Assembly: GCA_021202635.1 (NCBI GenBank)
Contig: JAJQCQ010000088.1
Span: forward strand, 1 to 46,793
DNA from: Lachnospiraceae bacterium
GTDB taxonomy: Bacteria; Bacillota; Clostridia; Lachnospirales; Lachnospiraceae
DNA: 46,793 nucleotides
Direction of reading: 5' to 3'
The position numbers and the translations under genes were made by a program. Each line of letters starts with the position of its first letter. The first letter of the stretch is position 1. The notes beneath the pieces are model-generated. The model saw only the letters and a program-made list of their open reading frames with translations, searched no databases and was not told where the DNA came from. This document shows, piece after piece, positions 23,183 through 32,151 of the stretch.

Positions 23183-24741
23183 GTATTTTCATCTTCAAAC
23201 AGAGCTTTTGCGTATCTTGTAAAGTAAAGTTCTTTTTCCTGTTTTGATTTCTCAAAACCGGGAATCTCTTCCATCCCCATTTTCTCCGGATCAAACAGAT
23301 TGTAAACTTCACAAAGTCCATCTTTGATATCCTGTCTGTCTTTTTTCTCATCCGGTTTCAGAGAATCCAGCAGATCGGAAGATTTAGGCAAATCCGCTGT
23401 GATATTTTCTACCGCTGCATTATTGCAGGACGTGACTACAATGCCATAGTCATTGATTTTATCATTCTTTAATTTATAATAGTGCTGCGCGTATTTATTA
23501 TAGGCGTGATTGGCTTCTTTTCCGGCAGAAAAGGAAAGTTCGGCAAATGCGCTGTCCGAATCGTCATATTCGGATAACAGCCAGGCTCTCTCAACAATAT
23601 TGTTCGCAATGATTTCTTTCAGCAATGTGGTTTTCCCCGTTCCAGGAGGGCCGTTTACGGAAAAGATCGGTACACCGTCATTCTCATCTTTGCAAATCGC
23701 CAGATTCACAGCAACCTGCTGCATGAGTGCCGGCATAAACCGGGATGGCCATTTGGCGATTGGAGCATTCTTTACATTCAGAACCTTTTCAAAAAAAGCT
23801 TTCATTTCTTGCGGATTTTCTTTCGGAGAAATTGTCTGCCGCGGATGTAAAATCTCCTTTTTCTCCTTGTAAGAAGCAGAAAGCACATACTCAATCACTC
23901 TTTTTTCATACTCGCTTCCATCTCCAAACTGCCCGGAAACCAGCACATTTCCAAACAGTTCCAGATCATCCGCAATATAGCTGTTAAGAAGCGTAGAATA
24001 ATCATAGGGACTGCTTTTTTCCTGATCCTTCTCTGATGGAAATCTTCTGTAACTCCAGGCACCGATTCTTGTCTTTCCGTTCCTTTTTGCTTTTTCGTAA
24101 GTGAACTGTGGTTTCACATAATCATCCACTACATTTTGAAACAATTGTTCTATGAACTGCGAAATATGGCAGCCTTCCGCATCTTTGTGCTTCTGAATCT
24201 CAATATCCAGTTTTTTTCTGGTTTGTGTATATTCTTCCATCTGCAAAGAAAACTCACGCGTTTGAAATGCTCCATTCTTTTTCCAGACACTGACAGCCCA
24301 CAATAAAGGAGAAATTTGAATACTTTCCTTCACATAATTACCTTTCAGATCCGTCTTGAACGAGAAAGCCGCAAAAAAAGTATTATCCGAAGCAGAATAC
24401 TCTGGGTTCAAAGAAATTTCTTTATTATATTTAGCCAGATAATCAACGAAATCATTCCTTTTAATTCCACCGAAGCAATAATGAATTTCCGCGTCTTTCG
24501 GGTCAGCCTTTTCCCCGGAAAATCCCTTAAACTCTTCGTCATCCTTCTCAATCAGACTGCCTATATCCGTGAGAGACTGCAGGCTATAAATATTATGGAT
24601 ATGCGTAATCACCGTTTTCTTTTTCTTCCCGTTATACTTATTTCCTCCATCCCTTCCAAAGGTAAAATCTTTTTGGTTCAGAAACTCGATTAATTTCCAA
24701 TAATTGATTACCTTAAGTGCTTCTCCATTTTTGGAACTCAT
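23005..24741 (-). CDS. Superfamily 1 helicase, N-terminal half (frameshifted)
   Basis: First part of the same helicase. It has a long N-terminal region of unknown fold (about 1-330), then motif I, NGPPGTGKTTLLKEI (about residue 363 from this start), and the Q-like and Ia regions (YGIVVTSCNNAAVENI). After LVSAPLGRREK (about residue 533) the frame runs into unrelated basic sequence to a stop at 23005, overlapping the downstream half by 178 bases. Start at 24741 is supported by AAAGGAG and by the ATGA overlap with the nuclease gene stop. A 6-A tract (7 A expected) accounts for the break; real mutation, phase variation and sequencing error are all possible. Confidence 0.85.
   Translation of the reverse strand: MSSKNGEALKVINYWKLIEFLNQKDFTFGRDGGNKYNGKKKKTVITHIHNIYSLQSLTDIGSLIEKDDEEFKGFSGEKADPKDAEIHYCFGGIKRNDFVDYLAKYNKEISLNPEYSASDNTFFAAFSFKTDLKGNYVKESIQISPLLWAVSVWKKNGAFQTREFSLQMEEYTQTRKKLDIEIQKHKDAEGCHISQFIEQLFQNVVDDYVKPQFTYEKAKRNGKTRIGAWSYRRFPSEKDQEKSSPYDYSTLLNSYIADDLELFGNVLVSGQFGDGSEYEKRVIEYVLSASYKEKKEILHPRQTISPKENPQEMKAFFEKVLNVKNAPIAKWPSRFMPALMQQVAVNLAICKDENDGVPIFSVNGPPGTGKTTLLKEIIANNIVERAWLLSEYDDSDSAFAELSFSAGKEANHAYNKYAQHYYKLKNDKINDYGIVVTSCNNAAVENITADLPKSSDLLDSLKPDEKKDRQDIKDGLCEVYNLFDPEKMGMEEIPGFEKSKQEKELYFTRYAKALFEDENTWGLVSAPLGRREKIRNYCTVFFSHLIFNIEAKSRELRIKKNIKKRKPGFGNNMQKWRN
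23142..23147 (-). other. Frameshift site: six-A tract in the helicase gene
   Basis: On the minus strand GAAAAAATC. With seven A the two frames join as Glu-Lys-Asn-Gln, matching the flanking sequence; with six, motif I is separated from motifs II-VI. Slippage by -1 would have to re-pair an ATC codon on AAT, which is poor, so an efficient programmed frameshift is not obvious. Confidence 0.7.
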
Positions 24742-26165
24742 GTCTTCTCCTTTCCAATAATCGCTTCCCACAGTATTTTTTCCCGTTTCCGCATAATCCT
24801 CTTATATTCTTTGAAATCAGCCCGGAATCCGGATGGGCAATTGGTCGGCAAACCCGCAACAAAAAACTCTGCTCCCTCGAAATGGCTTATCCGGTAAGAA
24901 ACTGGCTTATAATCGTTCTTTGCTGACAGCTTCACTGGACAGATAATTCCGCCAACCGGGCATCCAAGCGCAAACATGTAAGCCAGAACTTCGAAAATAT
25001 CACCCCGAATACTCTTTTCTCCCCTCCAAACATCCTTTTCAAAAGAATCCTTTCCGTCAGCCTCTACAATTTTCGCCCACGATATTTTGTTCTTTGCGTC
25101 CAGAACCATGGAATAACGATTTCTCGTTCTAAAGCAAAAATCAGGACGTATTGCCCTTCTCCCCTTATCTTTTCCAAAAGGCAGTAAAATGTCTTCTTCC
25201 CATTGGTAAAGTAACTGAAATCCGCTGTTATTTTTGTTTTTTTCTCCAAAAATACTTTTCAAGTACAGTTCCCACAAATCATTCATATCAAACAAGACTC
25301 CCGCCATCCGTTCATTAGCGCCTTTGGAATTCATAAAGTGCTGAATCATACAAGCTGTCTTTATCACTTTATCCCATCCCCTGATTTGACTTTCTGTATG
25401 GGCACGGTTCCTATTCAGAAAAGTACCTACATCCGGCAAATGAGATGTTTTCCAATACTCATTCATGCGGCTAATATAATCCTTTAAATTATCATGTGAA
25501 TTAACCATGCAATCGATCCACGAGGAATCCCATTCTGAATTATCTCTTGCATGAAGTCTCCTGTATGTAAGCAGAATAAGCTGATTCGTCTCATTTCCCA
25601 GATCATCATCCCGAATCGCATCCGCACAATAGTATTTATCTATCTGCATCAGAAATGCAATCTCCATCAAGCGCTTCAGGGCCGATGCCAGATCTTCTTC
25701 ACGAAACAATCTTTTATTGAAAGAATATCCACACGCTCCCAATACTTTAGATAAAATATATTCCGTAAAAAAACCTTCTCTTTCATCAAAACGGCTTCGA
25801 AGGCTCAGATAATACTCTTCCTTCTCATCCTTGTAGTATAAAATTCCCACATACTGATTCATGTGTTCCGAATACGGTTTACTTTCTTCCCCAGACTGCT
25901 CTTTCGAATCTCTATCCTCATGTGTCTGCCGCACTGCTGAATCATCAAACAGGTAATAATCCGATAAAATGTTCTTTCCCATATCGACCACACAGACTTT
26001 TGCATCCGCAGCTTCATTCGCCGAAGCCTGAAGCTCTATTAAAATCCTTTTTAGTTCAGATACTGTCTCTCTCTTTTTTTCAGCCGTTTCTTCCATTTCT
26101 GTTTTTTTATACCTGGTATAATTCTGGATTGGAGAGTAATCATTTAAAATAAGTGCAATACTCAT
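24738..26165 (-). CDS. McrC-like PD-(D/E)XK nuclease
   Basis: A 475-residue protein resembling McrC, the nuclease subunit of the McrBC modified-cytosine restriction system. The C-terminal half has the family pattern: GVLFDMNDLWELYLK (about 289), IRPDFCF (339) and MVLDAKNK (353), giving the metal-binding Asp342, Asp356 and Lys358, then GDIFEVLAYMFALGC. The N-terminal half is less conserved and has a charged helix near 20-45. In McrBC the motor is McrB, a GTPase of the AAA+ group. Here no McrB is present and the next gene, joined by a four-base ATGA overlap, is a superfamily 1 helicase. Tight coupling implies one complex. Confidence 0.82.
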   Translation of the reverse strand: MSIALILNDYSPIQNYTRYKKTEMEETAEKKRETVSELKRILIELQASANEAADAKVCVVDMGKNILSDYYLFDDSAVRQTHEDRDSKEQSGEESKPYSEHMNQYVGILYYKDEKEEYYLSLRSRFDEREGFFTEYILSKVLGACGYSFNKRLFREEDLASALKRLMEIAFLMQIDKYYCADAIRDDDLGNETNQLILLTYRRLHARDNSEWDSSWIDCMVNSHDNLKDYISRMNEYWKTSHLPDVGTFLNRNRAHTESQIRGWDKVIKTACMIQHFMNSKGANERMAGVLFDMNDLWELYLKSIFGEKNKNNSGFQLLYQWEEDILLPFGKDKGRRAIRPDFCFRTRNRYSMVLDAKNKISWAKIVEADGKDSFEKDVWRGEKSIRGDIFEVLAYMFALGCPVGGIICPVKLSAKNDYKPVSYRISHFEGAEFFVAGLPTNCPSGFRADFKEYKRIMRKREKILWEAIIGKEKT

Positions 26166-26245
26166 ATTGCATCCTCCATATTCATCATTTTCTTGTTTCC
26201 TCTGAGCCTGTCGTGATTGGCCACCAGTTCAGAGAATGTGCCCAT
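26162..26245 (-). CDS. Possible 27-residue protein coupled to the nuclease gene
   Basis: A short frame starting MGTFSELVANHDRLRG whose TGA overlaps the nuclease ATG by four bases, the same coupling used between the nuclease and helicase genes. GGGGAG lies about 12 bases before the ATG. It may be a real small protein, a translational-coupling leader, or a relic of a lost N-terminal domain. No family recognised. Confidence 0.35.
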   Translation of the reverse strand: MGTFSELVANHDRLRGNKKMMNMEDAI

Positions 26246-26264
26246 AGATATGCCATGCTCCCCT

Positions 26265-29200
26265 TCATACCCGGAACCCCACCGTTCTCCCCCCTTCTCT
26301 GATTTCATAATCGGTTCCAAGTGCGATGTCTTCCGCCGTGATGACCCGCAGGGCATGTGACTCTGGCGCGTTCATATAATTTTGCGCGTGCCTCTGGTAG
26401 GTTTCGTCCGCCGCATTCCTGATCGTCCTGGCGTTGCCAAACTGCGGTGAATCCTTCACCCGTTCCACGCATTCTCTCAGCCGGTCCAGCGCTTCTGGCT
26501 CTACTGTGAAATCCATTTCCCGGAACGCACGGATAAACAGCTCACAGAGTTCATCCACAGAAAAATCAGCAAAATGAACCGTGTGAATAAATCTGGAAGC
26601 GAGTCCCTGGTTCTGACTCAGGAACCGCTTCATTTCCGCCTCATATCCGGCTAAAATAATGACCAGGTCTTCTCTGCGGTTCTCCAGAACGTCCAGCAGC
26701 ACTGCGGAACAATCCGCGAAAATCGAGGGATTTTCTGCGAGAAGATAGGCTTCATCAATGAACAGCACGCCTCCCATCGCCTTGCTGCAGAAGTCTCTGA
26801 GTTTTTTCGCACTTTCTCCCTGGTACGAAGAAAACAATTCATGGGATGTGATGCATACCGTTTTGGGCGATCTGGTCAGTTCCAGACTGTATAACATCCG
26901 CGAATATAGCCTGGCCACCGTAGTTTTTCCGGTTCCGGCGTTTCCAAGAAAGAGAAGATGATTCCCTCCGATGCTTTCCCGTCCGATCAGCCGGTTCATC
27001 CGCGCGGTTGCGATGAAGCGCTCAATCTGGTCTTTTGCCTCTTTGAGGCCCACCATGCCCCGCAATTCGCCAAGAAGCTCCTCGAAGCTCTTTTCTTCCT
27101 CCCCGATCCTCACATCTTCCGGAAGAATCCGCCCGTCTTCCCGGCCGGATTCTCTGTAGTTTTTTTCAATCTCTCCAAACACATTCCGGGCGCCCCTCGC
27201 GTTCCCAAAGTCCGGCTCAACCATCTGTGCCCGAAATTTTTTATGCAGCTTTTCTTCTGCCGCCGGATCCAGCGTATAGCCGTTTTTGTCGCAGAGCTGT
27301 CTGAAAATGAGCACCAGCTCCTCTTCCGTAAAGTCGTCGAATGGGATGACCTTGTAAATGCGCGAACGCAGGCCTTCATTGCTTTTCATCAGGTTTTCCA
27401 TCTTATCCGGATATCCGGCAAAGATCACGATCAGCTTCTCCCGGTTATCTTCCATTTCCTGGATCAGCGTGCCGATGCATTCTTCACGAAATTCGGATGC
27501 CTTTGAACCGCCTGCTTTCGGGTCCAGCAGATAGGCCTCATCGATAAACAGCATCCCGTCATATGCCCTGCGGCACCATTCCCGGGTCTGCGGAGCCGTG
27601 TGTCCGACGTATTTGCCGATCAGCTGCTCTGACGATACTTTCACGACCTTATTCGTTTTCATAATTCCCAGGGAATACAGCAAATCCGCGGCCAGCCGCG
27701 CGGTCACCGTTTTTCCGGTTCCGGCATTTCCCGAAAACACCATGTGCAGGCCCTGAAAGCCGCGGCGCACGTTCTGGTTTCCGTACAGGAGGGCGATGTC
27801 CCGAAAAGCTTCCTTTACTCTGCTCATCCCTACCATCTGATCCAGCCGGGCAAACGCCTCCTCGATGCTGACCGGTTTTTTATAATAGGGAACACACGAG
27901 ACGTCCAGGACAGCAGATTCCCCTTTTTTTCTGTAATATCTGTTCAGAATCCGTTCCACCAGATCCGCGACGAATTCATAACCGTTCAGATCCGCTTTTC
28001 TATATACGACATGGATGTATTCCCGAATGTCATCCAGGAAATCCTCCTGTGCATGAAACCCTTTTTCATCAAGCGACTCCATCAGACAGGTCTGAATCTC
28101 TTCCTCACTCCATTCGCTGAAATAAAGATGATTCCGCATGACACGATGATAGATTTCATCCATGCCGGCAAACCGCTCACGCAGCGTCCGGCTGTCTCCG
28201 TATAGAAAAACCATCATGTTCGGATTCTCTTTAAAGCATCTCTCAAGTTCCCCCCAGATACGCTTCCAGCGTGCATTTTCCGTCTTTTCCTTGTCGATCG
28301 CAAGATCTGTACGATCCGGGGTAATCCGAATGGACAGCATGTCATACGTATCATTCAGAAAATCTGTGCCGTTTGCTTCCACCACCTGCAAAAGCTCCGT
28401 ATCAGACAGACGGCGGCGAAAGGCTTCTTTGTCCCATTTCACTTCTCTGTCTTTATAATCCTCTTCGTCTACGTCAAACGCATAATCAAAGGCATAGTCC
28501 GCCACCTTGTCCTTCTGAAGTACCGTGAATAGAACATCTTCCAGCTGCTTTGCCTCTGCTTCGTTCTCCGTATGCACCATAAAGCGGAATGGAAGCTGCG
28601 GCCTTGAGCTGCGCTCAGCCAGCAGATACCGGATGTAGGTCTCGATTTCATCCATGGAATTCTGTGAAAGGTGACATCTTTCAAATAATGCCATATAGCT
28701 CTCATAAAAATAAGTGAAAGCCTCTTCGGAAAGCGCTTCCGGCTCAGCCTCTGGTTCCTTATCTTCCTCATTCTGTATTGATTCGGAATCCTCCTGTTCC
28801 CTGTCATTGGGCGCTGCGTCCGATTCGTCCTCCTCCCCGTCATCCGAAGCTCCCGGCGCCCGTTCCGATTCACTCAGCTCCTCATCGAGAGCTGTAAAGA
28901 GATCCTGATCAGCCTCGTCATCGGATGTCCATTCGGATTCATTTTCCTCTTCATAAAAATCTTCCCCGTAGAAATCCTCTTCGTCAGCATCCTCCGGTTC
29001 CTGATTATTTCCCCGTGCGGCCTTCCTTTCCCGTTCCTCCGCCTCGTTGATTTCTTTGCTCACCTTCTGACAGTATTTCAGATATACTTCATCATCATCA
29101 TCGTCTTCATTACATTCCATATGCGCTTTCCAATACCAGTCATATGCCTGGAAGAGATTCTTCTCCACGCCATTCCCGGTATAGTACGCATCACCAAGAT

Positions 29201-30047
29201 ATTTCATCGCACTGACCTTGTGTTTTTCCGCCGCCTTTCGATACCAGGTAAGCGCATACTCCATATCCTTTGGCACAACGATTCCCTCGGAATAGATTGC
29301 CCCCAGAAGATACATCGCGGTCGGTTCCCCCCGTCCGGCGGCCTTCTTATAACATGCAATCGCTTTGTATCGATCTTTTTCCGTCCCTTCTCCTTCCAGC
29401 AGCGCATTTGCTACGCAAAGCAAAGCAGAGAGTTCTCCCCTGTCTGCCGCTTTCTGGTACCATTGAAAGGCTTCCGTGATGTCACGCTTCCCATTCAGAC
29501 CGTAATGATACGCATCCGCCAGATCCTTCATGCCCTTAGGATACCCGCCCCGGGCAGATTTCTCAAACAGTTCGATGGCCTTCTCATGATCCCTCGAAAC
29601 GCCCCTTCCCTCCGCGTATTGATTTCCCAATGCATCCAGCGCAAATACATTTCCGCCATCGGCCGCTTTCTGGTACCATTCGGCGGCTTTTGCTTCCTCC
29701 TTCTCTGCACAGGTTCCCTCATGATATACGTTTCCGAGGTAATACATCGCCAGAGCATTTCCCATATCCGCCGCCCGCTCATACAGCTCAAGTGCTTTCC
29801 GACGATTACAATATCCGCCCTTCCCCAGCTCATACATATGCCCCAGCGCACAGATGGCGTCCGGCTGGCCCAGATCCGCCGCCTTTTGATACCACTCAAA
29901 CGCCTTCTCGTAGTCCCGGATGACATCACTGCCGCGTGTATACGCTTCCCCGGCCAGATACATCGCATCCGGCGAACCGGACTCTGCCTGCTCCATGATT
30001 TCCTCAAACGGACAGGCCAGAGCGCCAAAACCATTTTTCATATCCAT
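26265..30047 (-). CDS. Sel1-repeat protein with CbxX/CfxQ-type AAA+ array
   Basis: A 1260-residue protein. Residues about 22-310 are eight or nine Sel1 (TPR-like) repeats for protein binding. Residues 313-440 are a very acidic, probably disordered linker. Two CbxX/CfxQ AAA+ modules follow: the first has Walker A SGNAGTGKT (772-780) and Walker B MLFIDEAYLL (832-841); the second has GNAGTGKTT (1035) and VLFIDEAYLL (1094). Residues about 485-705 align by eye with the same fold (FMVHTENEAEAK at the P-loop place, MMVFLYGDSRTLRERF at sensor 1) but lack Walker residues, so a third, dead module is likely. Relatives such as EccA and SpoVK use this plan to remodel proteins. It stands directly upstream of the nuclease and helicase genes on the same strand. 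Confidence 0.88.
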   Translation of the reverse strand: MDMKNGFGALACPFEEIMEQAESGSPDAMYLAGEAYTRGSDVIRDYEKAFEWYQKAADLGQPDAICALGHMYELGKGGYCNRRKALELYERAADMGNALAMYYLGNVYHEGTCAEKEEAKAAEWYQKAADGGNVFALDALGNQYAEGRGVSRDHEKAIELFEKSARGGYPKGMKDLADAYHYGLNGKRDITEAFQWYQKAADRGELSALLCVANALLEGEGTEKDRYKAIACYKKAAGRGEPTAMYLLGAIYSEGIVVPKDMEYALTWYRKAAEKHKVSAMKYLGDAYYTGNGVEKNLFQAYDWYWKAHMECNEDDDDDEVYLKYCQKVSKEINEAEERERKAARGNNQEPEDADEEDFYGEDFYEEENESEWTSDDEADQDLFTALDEELSESERAPGASDDGEEDESDAAPNDREQEDSESIQNEEDKEPEAEPEALSEEAFTYFYESYMALFERCHLSQNSMDEIETYIRYLLAERSSRPQLPFRFMVHTENEAEAKQLEDVLFTVLQKDKVADYAFDYAFDVDEEDYKDREVKWDKEAFRRRLSDTELLQVVEANGTDFLNDTYDMLSIRITPDRTDLAIDKEKTENARWKRIWGELERCFKENPNMMVFLYGDSRTLRERFAGMDEIYHRVMRNHLYFSEWSEEEIQTCLMESLDEKGFHAQEDFLDDIREYIHVVYRKADLNGYEFVADLVERILNRYYRKKGESAVLDVSCVPYYKKPVSIEEAFARLDQMVGMSRVKEAFRDIALLYGNQNVRRGFQGLHMVFSGNAGTGKTVTARLAADLLYSLGIMKTNKVVKVSSEQLIGKYVGHTAPQTREWCRRAYDGMLFIDEAYLLDPKAGGSKASEFREECIGTLIQEMEDNREKLIVIFAGYPDKMENLMKSNEGLRSRIYKVIPFDDFTEEELVLIFRQLCDKNGYTLDPAAEEKLHKKFRAQMVEPDFGNARGARNVFGEIEKNYRESGREDGRILPEDVRIGEEEKSFEELLGELRGMVGLKEAKDQIERFIATARMNRLIGRESIGGNHLLFLGNAGTGKTTVARLYSRMLYSLELTRSPKTVCITSHELFSSYQGESAKKLRDFCSKAMGGVLFIDEAYLLAENPSIFADCSAVLLDVLENRREDLVIILAGYEAEMKRFLSQNQGLASRFIHTVHFADFSVDELCELFIRAFREMDFTVEPEALDRLRECVERVKDSPQFGNARTIRNAADETYQRHAQNYMNAPESHALRVITAEDIALGTDYEIREGGRTVGFRV

Positions 30048-30137
30048 ATTCTTCTACCCCTGATTCCTTCTGTTTCATTCTTTTCATCATCGTACCATGA
30101 CAGAAAAACACTGTCAATAAACCGACAATTGAAATCG

Positions 30138-30181
30138 AAAAAACCTCTGACCACGCAATCTGGTACGTCGTCAAAGGTTTT
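30138..30181 (-). terminator. Rho-independent terminator of the Na/Pi symporter gene
   Basis: Minus-strand AAAACCTTTGACGACG pairs with CGTGGTCAGAGGTTTT and is followed by T's, just past the stop at 30188. It insulates the AAA+ gene from the symporter gene. Confidence 0.8.
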
Positions 30182-30187
30182 AAAATA

Positions 30188-31834
30188 TCAGTTATTCTCT
30201 GTTTTAAGCATCCCGCCAAGCACTTCCGGCCCGCTCTCCTCCGCAATGTTCACGGAGTGCGCCGCAATACGCCCAAAGCTGTCAAGGATCTCGACAAATG
30301 TCAGGCCTTTCTCAAACGAACACTGCCCCGCTTTCAGGCGCTCCATGTGGCCCGCCTGCGCCCTGGAGATTTTCTTCGTAATCCGGTGCTCTCGCTTGCG
30401 GATCTCAACCCAGTCTTCCGGGGTGATGCTGTGCCGGCTGAACAGCCCCATCGTGATGTCATAAAGTTGCAGGTCAAGGTCGAAGATCTCCAGCAGATCC
30501 TGCTGTGCCTGCTCGGAATACGGCTCCCCTGCCTCTACATTCGTCTCCGTCTGCCCGGTGATCACCACCGCGTGGTCAGCAATCCGCTCCAGGTCGTTGA
30601 TCGCGTGGAACGCGCTGCTCATGTAGCGGGAGACACTCGCCGGCATCTCGGCCGCGTTGATCGTGGTCAAATATTCAGTGATCTCGGAAGCCAGATAATC
30701 GATTACATCCTCCGTGTCGCGCAGCTCCTTGATCCCGGCCATGTTCTGATTGGTCACAATGGTCTTGGCCCGAACCAGATTTTCCCGCGCCAGGCGGCCC
30801 ATACGCTCTACCTCACGGCCGACCTGCAGCGTCACGACAGCCGGGGAAGCCACCTGCATATTCTTATCTATGTATTCCAGGCGGAATGCATTCTCATGCG
30901 CCTGCTTTGGAATAATCCGGTAGGTCCATTTCACGACCAGATCCGTCAGCGGCAACAGAATCAGACCCGTCACTACTTTAAACAAAATATGATAAACAGA
31001 AACCTGGAACATCGCGCTCGGCACGACTGCCTCAATCCAGCTGGTAATCGGTAAAAGAATCGTCAGCGGAACAAAAATAACCGCGCCGACCACATTAAAG
31101 ATCAGATAAATCATTGCCGCCCGCTTCGCATTATTTCTCGCATTGATCGCGGAGAGAATCGGCGGCGTGGAAGAACCAACATTGATCCCGCAGACAATAA
31201 AAGCGGCAAAATGAAGCGGCATCAGTCCCTGCATGGCCAGAGCCTGAATGACGCCGACCGCGGCGGAGGAGCTCTGAAGAATGGCGCAGAGAATCACGCC
31301 GACGACAAAACCGATCACCGGATTCGTCGCATTCGCAATAAAGTTCAGAAATGCCGGGGAATCTTTCAGAGGTGACATCGCAGCGCTCATGGAGCTGAGT
31401 CCCTGGAACAAAAGTCCGAAGCCCAGGATCACCTGCCCCACATAGCCGGTACGTTTCTTTTTGGTGTACAGCATCAGCACCGCGCCAAGACAAATACAGA
31501 CCGGCGCGATACCGGATACGTCCAGCGCTATCAGGACACTGGTGATCGTGGTACCGATATTGGCACCGAGGATGACTCCCGTCGCCTGCGCCAGATCCAT
31601 AATGCCTGCGTTGATAAAGCCCATCACCATCACGGTGGTAGCGGATGATGACTGGATGACAATCGTGACAAGTGCTCCAAGCAGGAAACCCATGACCCGG
31701 TTGCGGGTCAGCGTCTCCAAAAGGTCTTTCATTTTCGGACCTGCCGCAAGTTCAAGGCCATCCCCCATGTACTTCATACCGAACAGGAACAGGCCGAGGC
31801 TTCCAAATAATGAAATGATATTGCTTATACCCAT
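30188..31834 (-). CDS. Na/phosphate cotransporter family protein with PhoU-like tail
   Basis: A 548-residue membrane protein of the NptA/PNaS family. The duplicated QSSSA signature appears in TIVIQSSSATTVMVMGF and in CAILQSSSAAVGVIQAL. The N-terminal 310 residues hold about eight to ten membrane segments. Residues about 340-540 form a cytoplasmic helical PhoU-like domain (ADHAVVITGQ, FSRHSITPEDWVEIRKREHR). It takes up inorganic phosphate with sodium and the tail probably regulates it. AAGAAGA precedes the ATG. It is a single-gene unit with its own terminator. Confidence 0.93.
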   Translation of the reverse strand: MGISNIISLFGSLGLFLFGMKYMGDGLELAAGPKMKDLLETLTRNRVMGFLLGALVTIVIQSSSATTVMVMGFINAGIMDLAQATGVILGANIGTTITSVLIALDVSGIAPVCICLGAVLMLYTKKKRTGYVGQVILGFGLLFQGLSSMSAAMSPLKDSPAFLNFIANATNPVIGFVVGVILCAILQSSSAAVGVIQALAMQGLMPLHFAAFIVCGINVGSSTPPILSAINARNNAKRAAMIYLIFNVVGAVIFVPLTILLPITSWIEAVVPSAMFQVSVYHILFKVVTGLILLPLTDLVVKWTYRIIPKQAHENAFRLEYIDKNMQVASPAVVTLQVGREVERMGRLARENLVRAKTIVTNQNMAGIKELRDTEDVIDYLASEITEYLTTINAAEMPASVSRYMSSAFHAINDLERIADHAVVITGQTETNVEAGEPYSEQAQQDLLEIFDLDLQLYDITMGLFSRHSITPEDWVEIRKREHRITKKISRAQAGHMERLKAGQCSFEKGLTFVEILDSFGRIAAHSVNIAEESGPEVLGGMLKTENN

Positions 31835-32038
31835 CTGTCTTCTTCAGGGAAACGCCGTTGTCTCCCTTCCTCCTTGTGTGTGACTCAAATAGTATGATAT
31901 AACGCGAACTTTTAACAGATATACCATACCACAAGTGAGAAGGAATTGCAAAAGAAATGTAAGGAAAAAGTAAATGTTGTGTAAAACCGTGGGGATATTG
32001 TTTTTCTTTAACAGCTGTCTGGCAAAAATGCCTACAGG

Positions 32039-32074
32039 AAAAAGGCGCACAGTCCCATTCTGAAACTGTACGCC
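32039..32074 (-). terminator. Rho-independent terminator of the sugar ABC operon
   Basis: Minus-strand stem GGCGTACAGT/ACTGTGCGCC followed by TTTTT, about 80 bases past the last permease. The remaining sequence between 31835 and 32151 holds the symporter promoter region (TATCATACT near 31900) and nothing else I can identify. Confidence 0.8.
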
Positions 32075-32151
32075 CTTCCTGTTTCACCCTAATTATCTGT
32101 TCCCTAATAAAACACACTCAAAGGCTGGTGCCGAAGCCACCTCCGCAGTTC

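Noticed and set aside
19225-30047. The region as a complete conjugative or integrative element
   Set aside because: No integrase, relaxase, type IV secretion channel genes or direct-repeat ends were found; only a membrane-free coupling ATPase is present.
29121-30464. 447-codon plus-strand frame opposite the Sel1 repeats and symporter
   Set aside because: Antisense of the repeat region; its apparent periodicity is only the mirror of the Sel1 repeats.
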